64,000 nt of DNA. Origin: an uncultured Elusimicrobiales bacterium (GTDB lineage: Bacteria > Elusimicrobiota > Elusimicrobia > Elusimicrobiales > Elusimicrobiaceae). The notes below the pieces were generated by a model. That model saw nothing but the letters and a program-made list of their open reading frames with translations, ran no database searches and was not told the DNA's origin. Positions 62,255 to 64,000 of the stretch are shown piece by piece. Location: positions 1 through 64,000 of the forward strand of contig CALUXE010000004.1 of the NCBI GenBank assembly GCA_944324675.1. The letters run 5' to 3'. Position numbers and translations under genes: made by a program. How positions within the stretch are numbered: the stretch's first letter is position 1; each line of letters starts with the position of its first letter.

Positions 62255-63358
62255 ATGAAAAATATAAAGAGATATTTGACTTCATTGGTTTTTACCGCCG
62301 TTTTGGCGGCTTCCGCATACGCTCAGGACGCGGGCAGTACGGCCTTGCCTTTTCTTAAAATGGATATGGGCGCGCGCTATTACGGTATGGCGGGCGCGGC
62401 CACGGCGTATGCCGACGATGTTACCGGTATGACGTTCTATAATCCGGCGGCTTTGGGTATGGTTGAATCGTTCCAGCTTGCGGGTACGGTATCGGAAGCG
62501 CAGCTGGATATGAAATATCATTACGGCGGTCTGGCTTTCCCGGTAGGGTTTTTGAGCATATTCGGCAATAATCCTTTGAATATCGCCGTTTCGGGTTATA
62601 TGTTTGACAAGGGAAATACGGACGATATTTACAGCAGATCCATCGGCGACGACTGGTCGTTCACGTTCAGTATCGGCGAACATATCGGTACGACGCCTTG
62701 GGAAGTCTTTGGCTCTTCGGTGGACTTGGAGCATTACTTCGGCATAACGGGAAAGTATTTGCGTTCGGAACTGGCGAAACCTATTGAGGGCAATGTTTCG
62801 GGCGACGCTTTCGCTTTCGACGCGGGCTATACGGCGGTATTGGATAAGCATTTCGGCGTAGGCGTAGCGCTTAAGAACTTGGGTACGGACATAAAGTATA
62901 TAGAAGAATCCGACCCCCTTCCCGCGACATTGTCCGCGGGTATGTTCTTCGTGCCGGTGGACGTGGAAAATATTTATTGGGCCGTCAGCGGCGATTTTAT
63001 AGCTTACTTGAAAGAGAAAGAGAACAGAGTCCGCATCGGTACGGAAATGTATCTGTTCGACTTGTTGGCCGTACGCGGCGGCGTGAAGCTGATGGAGGAG
63101 ATAAGGGAAGAATGGAGCCTTGGTTTCGGCCTTAAGCTCTTTGGCTTCGAAATTGACGTGGGTACGATATTAAATCCGCAGCTTAACGACGATAAACTTT
63201 ATCAGGTGAGCTTGGCCTATAAATTCCCTGTTAAGAAGAAGGATTCTTACAGCGCCAAGGAAGGCAATCGCAACGATTATCAAGAGTATAAAAAGAAACA
63301 GGAAGAAAGCGCCTTTGAAAGAGCCCAGCGCAACTCCAACCCTTTGATATACCAATAA
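62255..63358 (+). CDS. PorV/PorQ-family outer-membrane protein, second paralogue
   Basis: This 367-aa protein has a signal peptide (to about residue 23). PFLKMDMGARYYGMAGAATAYADD and then MTFYNPAALGM are the PorV/PorQ hallmarks, followed by barrel-like alternating strands to VSLAYKFPV. A charged tail of about 45 residues (SYSAKEGNRNDYQEYKKKQEE) follows, which the 13229 paralogue lacks. It starts two bases after the protease gene, so it is translated from the same mRNA. It is probably the outer-membrane partner of that protein by analogy with PorV. Confidence 0.82.
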   Translation: MKNIKRYLTSLVFTAVLAASAYAQDAGSTALPFLKMDMGARYYGMAGAATAYADDVTGMTFYNPAALGMVESFQLAGTVSEAQLDMKYHYGGLAFPVGFLSIFGNNPLNIAVSGYMFDKGNTDDIYSRSIGDDWSFTFSIGEHIGTTPWEVFGSSVDLEHYFGITGKYLRSELAKPIEGNVSGDAFAFDAGYTAVLDKHFGVGVALKNLGTDIKYIEESDPLPATLSAGMFFVPVDVENIYWAVSGDFIAYLKEKENRVRIGTEMYLFDLLAVRGGVKLMEEIREEWSLGFGLKLFGFEIDVGTILNPQLNDDKLYQVSLAYKFPVKKKDSYSAKEGNRNDYQEYKKKQEESAFERAQRNSNPLIYQ

Positions 63359-63383
63359 TCGTTTGATAAAATATAAAAGCTTT

Positions 63384-63415
63384 AAATCCCTCGGGCAAAA
63401 CTCGGGGGATTTTAT
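63384..63415 (+). terminator. terminator of the protease-PorV operon
   Basis: AAATCCCTCG/CGGGGGATTT (63384-63393/63403-63412) has one G-T pair and is followed by TTATT. Confidence 0.8.
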
Positions 63416-63420
63416 TGGAT

Positions 63421-63540
63421 ATGGAAAGCCCGTTTTTACTCCGAGGAGTATTTACCTTGTCTTTGCAAGGGCCTTCGAGAGCGATATAAATACGCCTGCG
63501 AAACCCAAGAGAGTTTATTTGGTTTTGCTAGTGAAATGAT
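63421..63540. other. spacer with several hairpins, no supported gene
   Basis: Between two terminators lie CCTTG/CAAGG and an 8-bp stem GCGAAACC/GGTTTTGC (63498-63505/63521-63528). A 22-codon reading frame at 63421 has no ribosome-binding site. No gene could be supported; a small RNA is possible but unproven. Confidence 0.3.
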
Positions 63541-63582
63541 TGTTTAAATTAAAAGGCCAAGAAATAAGAACGGAAGAAATAA

Positions 63583-63603
63583 AAAGCGCCGCGAAAGCGG
63601 CGC
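63583..63603 (-). terminator. intrinsic terminator of rnpB
   Basis: On the minus strand GCGCCGC/GCGGCGC (63603-63597 with 63592-63586) has a TTTC loop and is followed by TTTTTATTT. Confidence 0.88.
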
Positions 63604-63918
63604 GCTGAACTATACCCCGGATTCTGTACGCTTGCGCGCGCAGACCATTTATCTATGCGGCCTACTCTGCCTTAACATACGGGCCGTATATCGGCATATT
63701 TGGCCTTGCTCCGAGCGGGGTTTACCTTGCCGCAGGCGTTGCCGTCTGCGCGGTAAGCTCTTGCCTTACCATTTCACCCTTACCCTTGCGGGCGGTATCT
63801 TTTCTGTTGCACTTTCCGTCGAACGGGGATATGGCCCCGCCCTCCCGCGCTTTCGCGCGGCGCTCTGCCCTGGGAGTCCGGAAGTTCCTCCGCTTTTACG
63901 CGGCGGTCTGCCGTTCAG
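63604..63918 (-). ncRNA. rnpB: RNase P RNA (bacterial class A)
   Basis: This is the catalytic RNA that matures tRNA 5' ends. On the minus strand the 5' P1 arm CTGAAC (63917-63912) pairs with the 3' GTTCAG (63610-63605). The conserved core GAGGAACTTCCGGACTCC (a variant of the usual GAGGAAAGTCCGG) lies near the 5' end. GTGCAACAGAAA and the J-region GGTAAGGGTGAAA follow, and ACAGAATCCGGGGTATA lies near the 3' end. Length of about 315 bases is normal for a compact type A molecule. The exact ends are estimated from P1. Confidence 0.93.
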
Positions 63919-63927
63919 TACTTATAT

Positions 63928-63957
63928 TTTATAAATTATTTAGATCGAAAAGTTCAA
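63928..63957 (-). promoter_or_regulatory. promoter of rnpB
   Basis: On the minus strand TTGAAC (63957-63952), an 18-base spacer and TATAAA (63933-63928), placed about ten bases before the RNA 5' end. It overlaps the end of the upstream reading frame. Confidence 0.5.
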
Positions 63958-64000
63958 GTTGTATCGGGCTTTTCTTGTCTTTCTTTCCGCTGGCTTCTTT
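63929..64000 (-). CDS. C-terminal end of a gene running off the right edge
   Basis: A frame open from the window edge runs for 23 codons to TAA at 63931-63929 and ends ...SGKKDKKSPIQLELFDLNNL. The QLELF pentapeptide matches the sliding-clamp-binding consensus QL[SD]LF in four of five positions, and such motifs often sit in C-terminal tails of replication and repair proteins. A lysine-rich flexible stretch before it supports a tail. It is too short for identification, and it could be chance in AT-rich sequence. Confidence 0.4.
   Translation of the reverse strand, partial: KEASGKKDKKSPIQLELFDLNNL

Noticed and set aside
13229-63358. A complete type 9 secretion system
   Set aside because: Only PorV-like proteins and sorting-like tails are visible. 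None of the core motor, ring or translocon components was recognised in the window.
1-64000. CRISPR arrays, insertion sequences, integrases or phage genes
   Set aside because: No short regularly spaced repeats, transposase or integrase motifs or attachment-site duplications were seen. The only large repeat is the tandem gene duplication.

Overview
The window is a dense, mostly plus-strand bacterial region from a diderm. It encodes a secretin, PorV-type outer-membrane barrels, lipoprotein-like and periplasmic TPR proteins, and a class A RNase P RNA. Composition is moderate GC with heavy use of ATA, GTA, AGG and ACG codons. The gene repertoire would suit an Elusimicrobiota-like lineage, but there is no rRNA or other decisive marker here, so the phylum is an inference.

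Layout. 1-4.6 kb: tRNA-Ser, a TatD-linked-type radical SAM gene, a membrane-anchored glycogen-binding-fold protein, the t6A cluster tsaE-tsaB-rimI and a large TPR protein. 4.6-14.2 kb: two giant secreted proteins of 1367 and 1380 aa. They are identical after their signal peptides (a 4-kb tandem repeat at DNA level), carry repeated FlgD-like Ig domains and a sorting-type C-terminal domain, and are followed by a PorV/PorQ-like outer-membrane protein. 14.2-30.8 kb: a Tad (type IVc) pilus locus with tiny prepilins, TadE, CpaB, a very short secretin, a TadZ-TadA fusion, an enlarged TadB, TadC and TPR. Sensory and redox genes are embedded in it: a HAMP receptor without a kinase, a histidine kinase, a receiver-kinase hybrid, a LuxR-type regulator and a one-cysteine thioredoxin-fold protein. 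Three more prepilin-like genes close it. 30.8-41.2 kb: six unrecognised membrane-anchored proteins. Five share a short Y-x-D-[IV]-A-K type element, and two are preceded by a duplicated promoter plus a conserved, probably structured RNA leader.

41.3-64 kb is mostly housekeeping: TPR protein, rsmA, serC, ftcD, a methyltransferase, a cold-shock protein, a MATE transporter, bioY, dacB, pyrR with an upstream leader ORF and attenuator, era, a SirB1-like protein, cysK, and a qmcA-nfeD pair. A thermolysin-type secreted protease with the same sorting-like tail follows, again directly followed by a PorV-like protein. The window closes with rnpB and the tail of a gene running off the right edge.

How it may work together. 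Two surface-display themes stand out. The first is exported proteins ending in an Ig-like sorting domain, twice adjacent to a PorV-like partner. The second is a rearranged Tad machine that runs co-directionally into a family of undescribed membrane-anchored, Gly/Ala/Ser-rich proteins under their own RNA leaders. That second locus is the best candidate for a new system.
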